NCBI RefSeq assembly: GCF_028435365.1
Contig: NZ_JAGTJJ010000019.1
Location: 1-64,000 of the forward strand
DNA: 64,000 bases
Origin: Polyangium jinanense
Lineage (GTDB): Bacteria > Myxococcota > Polyangia > Polyangiales > Polyangiaceae
Reading direction: 5' to 3'
How positions within the stretch are numbered: the stretch's first letter is position 1; the number at the start of each line of letters is the position of its first letter. The notes below the pieces were generated by a model, which worked only from the letters and a program-made list of their open reading frames with translations, searched no databases and was not told where the DNA came from. Shown piece after piece: positions 52,577-60,597 of this stretch. The position numbers and the translations under genes were made by a program.

Positions 52577-55500
52577 TACGACCGCAACGTGACCTCGTCC
52601 GCCCGCGTCCGCGCGAGGAGACGCTCGATCCGCGGGGTCATGACGTTCGGCAGAGTCCGCCCGATTTCGAGCGCGCGCTCGAAATGGCGACGCGCGTCGG
52701 CCGCGCGCCCGCGACGGAGCGCCGACAAACCGCGGGCCTCCGTCACCTCGAGGCGCTCCTGCCCCACGGAAAACTCGCGCGAGCGCGCTTCGAGCGCGTC
52801 CCACGCCGCGTCGTCCGCGTCGCTGGTGGCGAGCTCCAGCATGACGCAAAGCACGTCCTCCGCCGGCACGGGCAGCGTCGGGCCTGCCTGCTCCCGGATG
52901 CGCGCCGCCGCCTCGCGCGCGCCCTCGAGGTCGCCACGAAAGTACCGCAGGCGGCCGTCGAGCAGCGCGATCACGGGCCGCGGCGCGCCGCCCGTGTGAC
53001 GCACTTCGAGCGCGAGCGCGCGCGCCGCGTGGGGCTCGGCCGCGTCGAGATCGTCCCAGAGGTAGAGGTACTCGCCGAGGTTGTGGTGCGCGGCGATCTC
53101 CAGCCAGTCCTGGCCAAGCTCGCGGCCGAGCCAGGCGACCCGCTCGAAGTCGGCGACCATGCGCGCCTTGTCCCCGACGAGCGCCGCGAGAAACGCCCGC
53201 GCGTTGATCACGCTGGCGAGGTGGAGGTCGTCGCCGTGCGATTCGCAAAGCTCGACCGCTCGTTCGATCGCCCGCTCGGCATCGACGAGGCGGCCGAGCG
53301 CCGGCAGCACGAAACCGAGCATGAAGAGCGCGACGATGCGAGGCTCGTACGCCTCGTCCCCGATCGCGTCCGCGACCTCGATCACGCGCTCGAGCAACGG
53401 GACGGCCTCGTGCTCGCGGCTGAAGCGGAGGAGCGACAAACCCTGGCCGAGCAGGAGGCGCGCGAGGAGCGCGGGCGGCGGCGATTCCGGGAGGATCGCG
53501 AGGACCGAGACGACACGCGCGCGCGACGCCTCGTAGTCGGCCATCCAGTCGAGGACCGTGGCCTGGTCGAGCAGGATCTCGGCCTCCGCGAGGTGATCTC
53601 CGGCGGCGGCGTCACACGCGAGGGCGAGGTCGTCGAGCGCGTCCGGATACCGGCCGAGCCGGTAGCGCATGAGACCCCGTCCCCGGAGCGCACGCTGACG
53701 CAAATCGAGAGGTTTGTCCGGGGCCCCCGCGCTCGCAGCCGACGCCTCCAGGGCGCGCGTGTAGCAGCGCTCCGCGTCGAGCCAGTCGTGCCGCGCCCGC
53801 GCCGCGTCGGCGAGCGCGAGATACGCCCGCTCGCCGAGGGCGCGCTCGCCCGCGTTCGTCGCATGGTGCGCGAGCTGCGCGAGGTGACGCTCGTCGCCGC
53901 GCGGAGGCGAGCGGCCGTCCCAGCCCGAGGCTTGCTGCAAATGTGCCGTGGCCGCGAGATGAATGCGGGCGCGCTGGGCCTCCGGCACCGACCGCGCGAT
54001 CGCCTCGCGCACGAGCGCGTGCCGGAACGCATACCGGCCCGGTCCGTGGCGCGCGAGCAGCCCCGCGGCGACGAGCCTCTCCGAGCCGACCCGCGCGTCG
54101 AGCGGAAAATCCCCGCCCGCGCTCATCCGATCGAGCCGACCGAGCACGCCTTGCATCTCGGCGACCGTGACCTCCGCGCCGAGGACGGCTGCGAGGCACG
54201 CATGCGCGCGCGCCGCAGGCGGCAGCGCGTCGAGCTCGCGATGCGCGAGCCACTCGATGAGCGGAAGATCCGGCAGATCGTCGAGCTCGTCGGTGGCGAG
54301 GAAATACCCGCTGCCCGAGGGGTGCTTCCGGACGATCCCCTGCGCCTTGAGTCCTCGCACGAGCTCGACGAGCAGGAGCGGCACGCCCTCGGCACGCGCC
54401 GCGATCCGCGCGACCGCCGACTCCGGCACGTTCTCCGCGGGTCGCAAAAGCTCGCGGCAGAGCGCGGCGGCGCTCGCGGGATCGAGCGGGCCGAGTCGAT
54501 GCACGGTGCGGCGATGTGCTCGCGCGCCCCACGACGGGTGGTCTTCCTCGAACGAGGGTCTGCCGAGCACGCATACGAAGAGCGGCGCGCGCGCTTCTGC
54601 CCGCGCGGCGAGATCCAGGATCGCGAGCGTCGCGTCGTCGGCGAAATGCGCGTCGTCGAGGATCACGCAGAGCGGCTCCTCGAGCGCCCTGCGCCGAAGC
54701 GCCTCGCCCACGCTCACCGTGAGCAGCGTCCGGAGCGCGCCCGGCGCGGCCTCGATCGCGTGCAGCGTGGAAGACCCCGTGATCGTCGCGCCGTTGCCCT
54801 TCGAGATCCACCCGAGCGAGAGGGCCACGCTCGCGCCGGCCTCGGCATGACGCGCGGGGCCGAGCGTCGCCGCAAGCAGCTTCCGCCCGCCGTCCTCGGG
54901 CGCCTCCGCGGGCAAACCGAGGGCGCGTTGCAAGAGATCGCGCACGCTCCCCGCCGCGCCGTGCACCGGCTCGTGCGCGGAGAACACGATGAGCCGCGTC
55001 CTCGGTAAAACCTGCCCGAGCCGCTCCAGAAGTGCGCGCTTCAGAAAACTCTTTCCGCAGCCCGCCTCGGCCAGCACGACGGCGACCGCAGGCAGCGACT
55101 CCTCGATGGCCTGCCGCCCGAGCTCCGTGAGCGCGTCGAGCACGCGCTCGCGCCCGGAGAGCGGGATCGAGATGCGCGACGGCGTGGCCTCCGTGCCCTC
55201 GCCCGACGACGTCGGCGGCGTCTCCTCGACGCCGAGATCGAGGTCCACAGGCAGGGGATCCGGCGCGACGCCCGAGGCCTCGAGCACGGCGCGCGCGGTG
55301 GCCGAAAGCGAGACGCCGCGCGGCGACGAGGGCTTCGGGAACCGGTCATCGCGGGCGATCCGCGGCGCCAGGATGCGGCGTGATCCATCGGGCCCGAGGT
55401 GGACCGCGACGGACGCGAGATCGAGCGCGACGCGCTCACACGCGCCTTGCTCCGTGAGCGCGCGCGCGGCTTCGAGGGCGCGCCGCGCGGGGTTCTCGTC

Positions 55501-56706
55501 GACCTCGTGGCCGAAGGCCGCGACACACCGGCCCGCGGAGGCATGAACGATCTGCGCGCCGAACGGCTCGAGCGCGCGCCGGAGGGCGATCGCGTCGAGG
55601 CTCGACTCGAAGCAGGCGATGCACACGACGCGCCGCTCGGCGCTCTTCGGCGGCTTCGTGCCGGGCGGCGGCTCGCTCATGGGCACGGCGAGCACGAGCT
55701 GCTCCTCGTCAGGTAATGCGAGCGCGGCGGCGAGGGTCGCGCGCAGGTAGGCGGCCGATGGGGGCCGATCGGCCGGGGCCTTGGCGAGGCAACGGAGCAC
55801 GAGCTCCTCGACCAAGGGCGGGATCGATCGGGCGAACGGCGGAGGCGCGACGGCCGAAGGGGGCGGCGGCCTCTGGCTCGCGTGGCCCTCGCGCACGAGC
55901 GGCGCGGGACCGAAGAACGGCGGGCGCCCCGTGAGCATCTCATACAACAAGACGCCCATCGCGTAGATGTCGGCGCGCGTGTCCTCGCCGTGGTGCCCCT
56001 CGCACGACTCGGGCGCCATGTACTCGCTCGTGCCCACGATCGCGCCTGCGGCGGTGAGCGCGGGGGCCGCCGGCCAGACCGCGTGTGCGAGGCCGAAATC
56101 GAGCAACACGGCGCGTTTGCCTTCGGCGTCGACGAGGATGTTCTCCGGCTTCAGATCGCGGTGCACGTAGCCCCGCGCGTGGATCGCTTCGAGCGCGCGC
56201 AGCACGGCGAGCCCGAGCGCGATCGCCTCGCGCGCTGCAAGTGGCCCCGCGCGGGCGAGCAGATGGTCGGCGAGCGTCCGCTCCGCGACGAGCTCCATGA
56301 CCATGTACGTCCCCGCGGAGGCGTGCTCTTCGAGCGCGACAAACGCCGGCACGTGGGGCGGTCCGACCGCGCGCATCACCTCGACCTCGCGCACGAGGCG
56401 CGGCGCGGCTTCGGCCATGTCCGGATGCGCGAGCTTGATGGCGACGCGCTCGCCGCCTGCGATACGCCGTGCCGCGTACACCACGCCAAACCCCCCGCGG
56501 CCGAGCGTGCCCGTGACCTCGTAGCCGGGAAACGGCGGCGCGGGCAGCTCGACGCGCTCGGGCGTGCTCGAATCCGGCGGCTTCGCGCCATGCTCGGGGC
56601 AACCGTCCACGGGCACGCGCCGCCCGCACGCGAGGCATCGCATGCCTCGCCTCGGGCCCAGGGAAACCGGGCCCGGGTCGAGCGGCGCGCCGTGGACCAA
56701 CGTCAT
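52576..56706 (-). CDS. Ser/Thr protein kinase fused to AAA ATPase and TPR domains
   Basis: 1376 residues from ATG 56704-56706, overlapping the lipoprotein stop by 4 bp. A zinc ribbon (CLACGRRVPVDGCPEHG, about 24-40) precedes an apparently active kinase domain (about 60-330): GRGGFGVVY, VAIK, HRDLKPEN, LDFG and APE. Residues about 365-470 look like a degenerate nucleotide-cyclase fold (RRVVCIACFESSLDAIALRR). An AAA ATPase follows, with Walker A AEAGCGKS and Walker B VILDDAHF. From about 900 on there are TPR-like helices. Such proteins integrate phosphorylation with ATP-driven conformational change. It sits in an operon with an upstream surface lipoprotein and a downstream hypothetical protein. 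Confidence 0.92.
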   Translation of the reverse strand: MTLVHGAPLDPGPVSLGPRRGMRCLACGRRVPVDGCPEHGAKPPDSSTPERVELPAPPFPGYEVTGTLGRGGFGVVYAARRIAGGERVAIKLAHPDMAEAAPRLVREVEVMRAVGPPHVPAFVALEEHASAGTYMVMELVAERTLADHLLARAGPLAAREAIALGLAVLRALEAIHARGYVHRDLKPENILVDAEGKRAVLLDFGLAHAVWPAAPALTAAGAIVGTSEYMAPESCEGHHGEDTRADIYAMGVLLYEMLTGRPPFFGPAPLVREGHASQRPPPPSAVAPPPFARSIPPLVEELVLRCLAKAPADRPPSAAYLRATLAAALALPDEEQLVLAVPMSEPPPGTKPPKSAERRVVCIACFESSLDAIALRRALEPFGAQIVHASAGRCVAAFGHEVDENPARRALEAARALTEQGACERVALDLASVAVHLGPDGSRRILAPRIARDDRFPKPSSPRGVSLSATARAVLEASGVAPDPLPVDLDLGVEETPPTSSGEGTEATPSRISIPLSGRERVLDALTELGRQAIEESLPAVAVVLAEAGCGKSFLKRALLERLGQVLPRTRLIVFSAHEPVHGAAGSVRDLLQRALGLPAEAPEDGGRKLLAATLGPARHAEAGASVALSLGWISKGNGATITGSSTLHAIEAAPGALRTLLTVSVGEALRRRALEEPLCVILDDAHFADDATLAILDLAARAEARAPLFVCVLGRPSFEEDHPSWGARAHRRTVHRLGPLDPASAAALCRELLRPAENVPESAVARIAARAEGVPLLLVELVRGLKAQGIVRKHPSGSGYFLATDELDDLPDLPLIEWLAHRELDALPPAARAHACLAAVLGAEVTVAEMQGVLGRLDRMSAGGDFPLDARVGSERLVAAGLLARHGPGRYAFRHALVREAIARSVPEAQRARIHLAATAHLQQASGWDGRSPPRGDERHLAQLAHHATNAGERALGERAYLALADAARARHDWLDAERCYTRALEASAASAGAPDKPLDLRQRALRGRGLMRYRLGRYPDALDDLALACDAAAGDHLAEAEILLDQATVLDWMADYEASRARVVSVLAILPESPPPALLARLLLGQGLSLLRFSREHEAVPLLERVIEVADAIGDEAYEPRIVALFMLGFVLPALGRLVDAERAIERAVELCESHGDDLHLASVINARAFLAALVGDKARMVADFERVAWLGRELGQDWLEIAAHHNLGEYLYLWDDLDAAEPHAARALALEVRHTGGAPRPVIALLDGRLRYFRGDLEGAREAAARIREQAGPTLPVPAEDVLCVMLELATSDADDAAWDALEARSREFSVGQERLEVTEARGLSALRRGRAADARRHFERALEIGRTLPNVMTPRIERLLARTRADEVTLRS

Positions 56707-57560
56707 TGCAGGAACACCGTCACGACCTCCGTGGTCTTTCGAGGGGGGCTCACCGTTGCATCGTAAACGCATTTCGGACGAAATCCATTGTTCGAATCGA
56801 GCGAATCACAAACGGCATCGCAGGAACCGCGGCGCTCGATGATGCCGCAGCTCTCGATTCCGTTCGTGCCGATGTGCCCCGCGGCGCAGTCCCGCATGCG
56901 GCTACGGACGTAATCTGTGTTCGGGACATACACGCAGGAATGCAGGTACGGTGTCGGCGCGAACAGATTTCCCCAGAAAGCCCCCTCCTCTTTTGGATAG
57001 CTATATCGCTCGACGATCCCCGCGTGCTTGATGGCGTCGTGGACGGCGCGCATCGAGAGCGTGACCGTCACGCCATACCAGTTCGTCCGGGCCGCGATGC
57101 AGGCCGAGACCCAGCGTTGCCCCGTCTCGTCGAGCGGCCCGGTCGCCCATGACGGCGCGAGCCCGAGCTGGCCGACGTAGGTCTCGGTCCGCGTGACGCC
57201 CAGCTCGTCCGTCCACGTCACGGTGAACGACTGCGACGGCTCCAGCGCGCAGCCCACGGCATACCGCACGAATAGCCGGGACAACTGCCCTGCCTCGCCT
57301 GGGTCCCGCAGCGCGGCGAGCGAGCTCGGGCTGAGCGTCGACGGCGCCAGCGCGTTCGGCTGGATCGCGTTCGGCTGGATCGCATTCGGTTGAATGGCAT
57401 TTGGCTGGATCGCGTTCGGCTGGATCGCGTTGCCCTCGACGATGGCTTCCGCCACTTCCTCGACGGCCCCTTCCTCCTCCTCGTAGACACCCTCCGCGTC
57501 TCCGCAGCCCACGAGCGTCCCCAACGAAATCATCAGCAAAGCGAGCGTGTTGCGTTGCAT
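56703..57560 (-). CDS. NAIQP-repeat lipoprotein
   Basis: 285 residues from ATG 57558-57560, after GGGGGAAG. The lipoprotein signal MQRNTLALLMISLGTLVGC (Cys19) is followed by an acidic linker and five consecutive NAIQP pentapeptides, then NALAP, encoded by a 15-bp DNA repeat (57355-57430). This repeat is a hallmark of myxobacterial outer-surface proteins. The C-terminal 200 residues hold about nine cysteines and a beta-rich domain (QSFTVTWTDELGVTRTETYV). Coupled by ATGA to the kinase, it may be an envelope sensor for it (inference). Confidence 0.85.
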   Translation of the reverse strand: MQRNTLALLMISLGTLVGCGDAEGVYEEEEGAVEEVAEAIVEGNAIQPNAIQPNAIQPNAIQPNAIQPNALAPSTLSPSSLAALRDPGEAGQLSRLFVRYAVGCALEPSQSFTVTWTDELGVTRTETYVGQLGLAPSWATGPLDETGQRWVSACIAARTNWYGVTVTLSMRAVHDAIKHAGIVERYSYPKEEGAFWGNLFAPTPYLHSCVYVPNTDYVRSRMRDCAAGHIGTNGIESCGIIERRGSCDAVCDSLDSNNGFRPKCVYDATVSPPRKTTEVVTVFLQ

Positions 57561-57863
57561 GTTTTCTTCCCCCCCACCCCTGCACGAACATGAAAAATAT
57601 GAAATCAGGAAGAAAGCCGGCGCTACTCTAGCATTCGAAAAGAGTGCAGAGACTGAAAATGCAGCGGGTCGAAAAAGAGGTGCCCGAGCACACCGCCGCT
57701 CCGTCCGCGACACCGCCATTATGAAATCGCTCGTAGACGCAGGAAAATTCCGCTCGTGGACGCGCGGAGCCGCGCGGGACGTGCTATCCTGATTAATCTC
57801 CGTTTTCGCTGATTCCTACGAATTCAGGCGCACTGTTCGAGGACGGAGAGCAGGGGGCAGGCC
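57561..57863. other. Divergent promoter region of lipoprotein and kinase genes
   Basis: A 303-bp gap between two divergent genes. It is less GC-rich than average, with AT-rich patches near 57590-57660 and 57785-57820. It must contain promoters for both the NAIQP lipoprotein operon and the plus-strand kinase. A GGAGAGCAGGGGG precedes the kinase ATG. No small gene is evident. Confidence 0.5.
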
Positions 57864-59363
57864 ATGGGGGGGAAGAACGACAAAACCACGCTGCCGCACG
57901 GCAAGGTCCGAGAAATCGGGCGCTCGGGCGAGCTTCGGGCAGGGACGATCCTCGGGGACCACGTGATCGAGGAGCTCGCGTCGTCAGGCGGGCACGGATC
58001 GGTGTATCGCGCGCGTCACCGCATCCAAGGCGGGCGCGTCGCCATCAAGGTGATGCACCCGGCGCTCATGGCGCTGCCGCGCATGGCCGAGCGATTCGTG
58101 CGGGAGGTCGAGGTCATTCTACGTCTCCACCACCCGAACATCGTGAAGGTCCACGAGCTCGGCACGTTGTCCGACGGCACCCCGTATTACGTGATGGAAT
58201 ACCTCGAAGGCACGACGCTGCGCAATTACCTCGGCGCGCGCGGCAGGCTCGCGCCCGAGGAGGTGCTCGCAATCCTCGAGCCCGTCTGCGCCGCCCTCGC
58301 CGTCGCGCACGAGGCCGGGATCGTGCACAGGGACGTGAAGGCGAGCAACATCATGATCTGCGAGGGCCCGCCGCGCGTGGTAAAACTCCTCGATTTCGGG
58401 ATCGCGAAGCTGCTCGCACCCGAGCCGGGCCGGGCCGGGCTCACCTCGATGGGCCAGCAGCTCGGCACGCCCTCGATCATGGCGCCCGAGCAGATTCTTT
58501 GTGGTCCCATCGACGTGCGCACCGACATTTACGCGCTCGGCGCGCTCCTGCACGTCCTGCTCACGGGACGCGCGCCTTTCGAATCGAATGCGCACGAGGG
58601 CCTCGTCGAGCAACACCTCGCGGCGCCGCCGCCACGCCCGAGCCAGCGCGCCCCCGTGAGCCCCGCGCTCGACGCCATCGTGCTCCGGTGCCTCGAAAAA
58701 AAGCCCGATCGCCGATTCGAATCCGTGGGCGCCTTCCTCGAAACCCTCCGCGAAGCCGTGCATGCAGGCCGATCCGAGGAGACGGCCCGCGCCGAGGCGG
58801 AGCGGCGCGCGGTCGGGATCCATGTGGATCTGCGTTTCCCCGAGGGCGCGGACGAGGCCGACGAATCGCTCGTCACGGCCCTCGCCCAGACCCTCGAACG
58901 CGCCGAGGAATGCATGCGCTCGGGCGGCTTCCTGCTCGCCACGGTCACGAGCACGCAGCTCCTCGGGCTCAAGCTGCTCTCGGCCGATCCGGTGCACGCG
59001 AAGACCGAGCGCCGCTCCGCCGTGCAGTTTGCCCTGACGCTCCACGCCGCCCTGCAGCAGCAGGACGAAGGGAGCGCGGTGCACGCGAACGTGGCCGTGC
59101 ACGTGGACGCGGTGAACGTGCGCCTCGCGTCGGAGCTCGACATTGCTTCGGGCAACCTCGCGCGCACGGAGGCGTGGGCGCCACGCGGCAACGTGGACGC
59201 GCTCGCGGCGACGGACGCCGCCATCGAGGGCCTGAGCGGCAGCGCGGGCGGCTTCTTCCTCGAACCGGGGCCGCCCGGCTTGACGATCGTCCGGCGGGCC
59301 TCGACACGCCGCTCGAAGCCCTCGCTCACGATGGTCTCGGGTCAGGGCAGGCCGGACGCCTGA
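57864..59363 (+). CDS. Ser/Thr protein kinase with cyclase-like C-terminal domain
   Basis: 499 residues. The kinase domain (about 30-300) is complete: SGGHGSVY glycine loop, VAIK (Lys62), HRDVKASN (Asp157, Asn162), LDFG (176-179) and APE (207-209). Residues about 315-480 resemble a nucleotide-cyclase fold (MRSGGFLLATVTSTQLLGLK) without catalytic metal ligands, as seen in related myxobacterial kinases. No transmembrane helix, so it is cytoplasmic. Its last 22 bp overlap the uracil-DNA glycosylase gene tail to tail. Confidence 0.92.
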   Translation: MGGKNDKTTLPHGKVREIGRSGELRAGTILGDHVIEELASSGGHGSVYRARHRIQGGRVAIKVMHPALMALPRMAERFVREVEVILRLHHPNIVKVHELGTLSDGTPYYVMEYLEGTTLRNYLGARGRLAPEEVLAILEPVCAALAVAHEAGIVHRDVKASNIMICEGPPRVVKLLDFGIAKLLAPEPGRAGLTSMGQQLGTPSIMAPEQILCGPIDVRTDIYALGALLHVLLTGRAPFESNAHEGLVEQHLAAPPPRPSQRAPVSPALDAIVLRCLEKKPDRRFESVGAFLETLREAVHAGRSEETARAEAERRAVGIHVDLRFPEGADEADESLVTALAQTLERAEECMRSGGFLLATVTSTQLLGLKLLSADPVHAKTERRSAVQFALTLHAALQQQDEGSAVHANVAVHVDAVNVRLASELDIASGNLARTEAWAPRGNVDALAATDAAIEGLSGSAGGFFLEPGPPGLTIVRRASTRRSKPSLTMVSGQGRPDA

Positions 59364-60058
59364 GCGGCGGCGCCGAGCTCTCGGCGCGGCGGCAACCTCC
59401 AATCGATTTCGGTTTTTCCAATCGAGCGCAGCGCCGCGTTGATGGCGGAGAACGGCCTCGTCCCGGAAAAACTCCGCACCGAGAGCGGCGAAGGATGGCC
59501 GGTCTTGATGATCGGGTGCCGCGAGGCGTCCACGAGGCGCGCCTTTTTCTGCGCGTGCGCCCCGAAGAGCGCGAAAATGACCGGTTCTTTTCGCGCAGAG
59601 AGGGCCGAAATCACGCCGTCCGTGAATGTCTCCCAGCCCTTGCCGCGGTGGGATCCCACCTCGCCCGCCCGCACCGTGAGGATGGTGTTCAGCAGGAAGA
59701 CGCCCTGCTCGGCCCAGGGCTCGAGGCAGCCGTGGTCGGGCACCTCGAAGCCGGGAATGTCCTCGCGCAGTTCGCGGAACATGTTGGCGAGCGAGGGCGG
59801 GATGCGTTGGGAGTGACAAACCGAAAAGCAGAGCCCGTGCGCCTGCCCTTTGCCGACGTACGGGTCCTGGCCGAGCAGGGCCACGCGGACCTTCTCGAAC
59901 GGGGTTTTCTTGAACGCATTCCACACCTCGTCCTCGGGCGGGAAAACCTCGTGGTTTTTCCGCTCCTCGTCGACGAACACGGCGAGCTCGGCGAACGAGG
60001 GGCGCGAGAGCTCGTCCGCGAGGACCTTTCGCCAGGAGCGGGGCAAATCGATCTTCAT
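59342..60058 (-). CDS. ung: Uracil-DNA glycosylase, family 1
   Basis: 238 residues from ATG 60056-60058. Conserved motifs are GQDPY (63-67) with catalytic Asp65 and Tyr67, the uracil-pocket FLLNTILTV (Asn124) and HPSPLS (His188). The position after GQDPY, nearly always His in this family, is Val68 here. It removes uracil from DNA to start base-excision repair. The C-terminal extension overlaps the kinase gene. The start overlaps the stop of a short upstream frame by 4 bp. Confidence 0.93.
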   Translation of the reverse strand: MKIDLPRSWRKVLADELSRPSFAELAVFVDEERKNHEVFPPEDEVWNAFKKTPFEKVRVALLGQDPYVGKGQAHGLCFSVCHSQRIPPSLANMFRELREDIPGFEVPDHGCLEPWAEQGVFLLNTILTVRAGEVGSHRGKGWETFTDGVISALSARKEPVIFALFGAHAQKKARLVDASRHPIIKTGHPSPLSVRSFSGTRPFSAINAALRSIGKTEIDWRLPPRRELGAAAQASGLP

Positions 60059-60180
60059 GACGTGAACACGTCGCATCGTAAGGCATCGCGACGGGTTTGG
60101 CCAGGTGGAACCGCCTCGAACCACGAAAACGCGCCGCCGAAAGGGCCCGCGGGCAGGTGCGCCCGGACGAACCCTGCCAT
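60055..60180 (-). CDS. Possible 41-residue protein coupled to ung
   Basis: An open frame starts MAGFVRAHLPAGPFGGAFSW and ends with a TGA that overlaps the ung ATG as ATGA. Composition is protein-like. It lies 20 bp after the stop of the small membrane protein gene, completing a three-gene run. No strong ribosome-binding site and no homologue recognised, so it may be only a coupling leader. Confidence 0.35.
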   Translation of the reverse strand: MAGFVRAHLPAGPFGGAFSWFEAVPPGQTRRDALRCDVFTS

Positions 60181-60200
60181 TTTCTGCGGAATGCCCGCGA

Positions 60201-60491
60201 TCAAGCCCGCCTGCCTCCCGCGGTCTGCGTGACGAGCCACAAGATCCCGAACACGAGCGGCCACGCCGCCGCGCCCACGCCCACGGCCCGGCCGAGCGGG
60301 AGGAAGACCCCCGCGATGGCGCCCGTGATCCCGCCCAACAACGCGCCGAAGAGGAGGTAGACGAGGAATGACACGCCGGATTTCACGCCGTGCGGGTGCT
60401 GGTGATGTGCCACGAGGATCGCGAGCACGAAGCCCTCGATCACGCCCGCGAGGGCCGAGAGCAGCGCGGCGAGAAAGGGGGCGTGTACCAT
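60201..60491 (-). CDS. Small membrane protein
   Basis: 96 residues from ATG 60489-60491. Three hydrophobic helices are visible: FLAALLSALAGVIEGFVLAI, VSFLVYLLFGALLGGITGAI and WPLVFGILWLVTQTAGG. They are joined by a His-rich loop (AHHQHPHGVKSG). No family recognised. Divergent from the PilT-like pair. Confidence 0.6.
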   Translation of the reverse strand: MVHAPFLAALLSALAGVIEGFVLAILVAHHQHPHGVKSGVSFLVYLLFGALLGGITGAIAGVFLPLGRAVGVGAAAWPLVFGILWLVTQTAGGRRA

Positions 60492-60540
60492 GGCGAACCC
60501 GAGCGATCGTACAGCGATTGTATCGCGCACGGCGCCGTCC

Positions 60541-60570
60541 TTGCCGAAACATCGAGCCGTCCGGTACGAT
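60541..60570 (+). promoter_or_regulatory. Candidate promoter of the PilT-like operon
   Basis: TTGCCG (60541-60546) and TACGAT (60565-60570) are 18 nt apart, each matching four of six consensus positions. The start would lie about 20 bp before the ATG at 60598. Confidence 0.4.
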
Positions 60571-60597
60571 GACCCTCCCCCGCGCTGCGCCAACGCG

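Noticed and set aside
51086..52999. A 637-codon plus-strand frame across the RRM gene
   Set aside because: Its Ala/Thr run is the antisense of the glycine-rich RRM tail, and it crosses an obvious terminator and two genes.
57355..57430. The 15-bp repeat considered as a CRISPR-like or integron repeat
   Set aside because: Units are contiguous without spacers and encode in-frame NAIQP pentapeptides of the lipoprotein.
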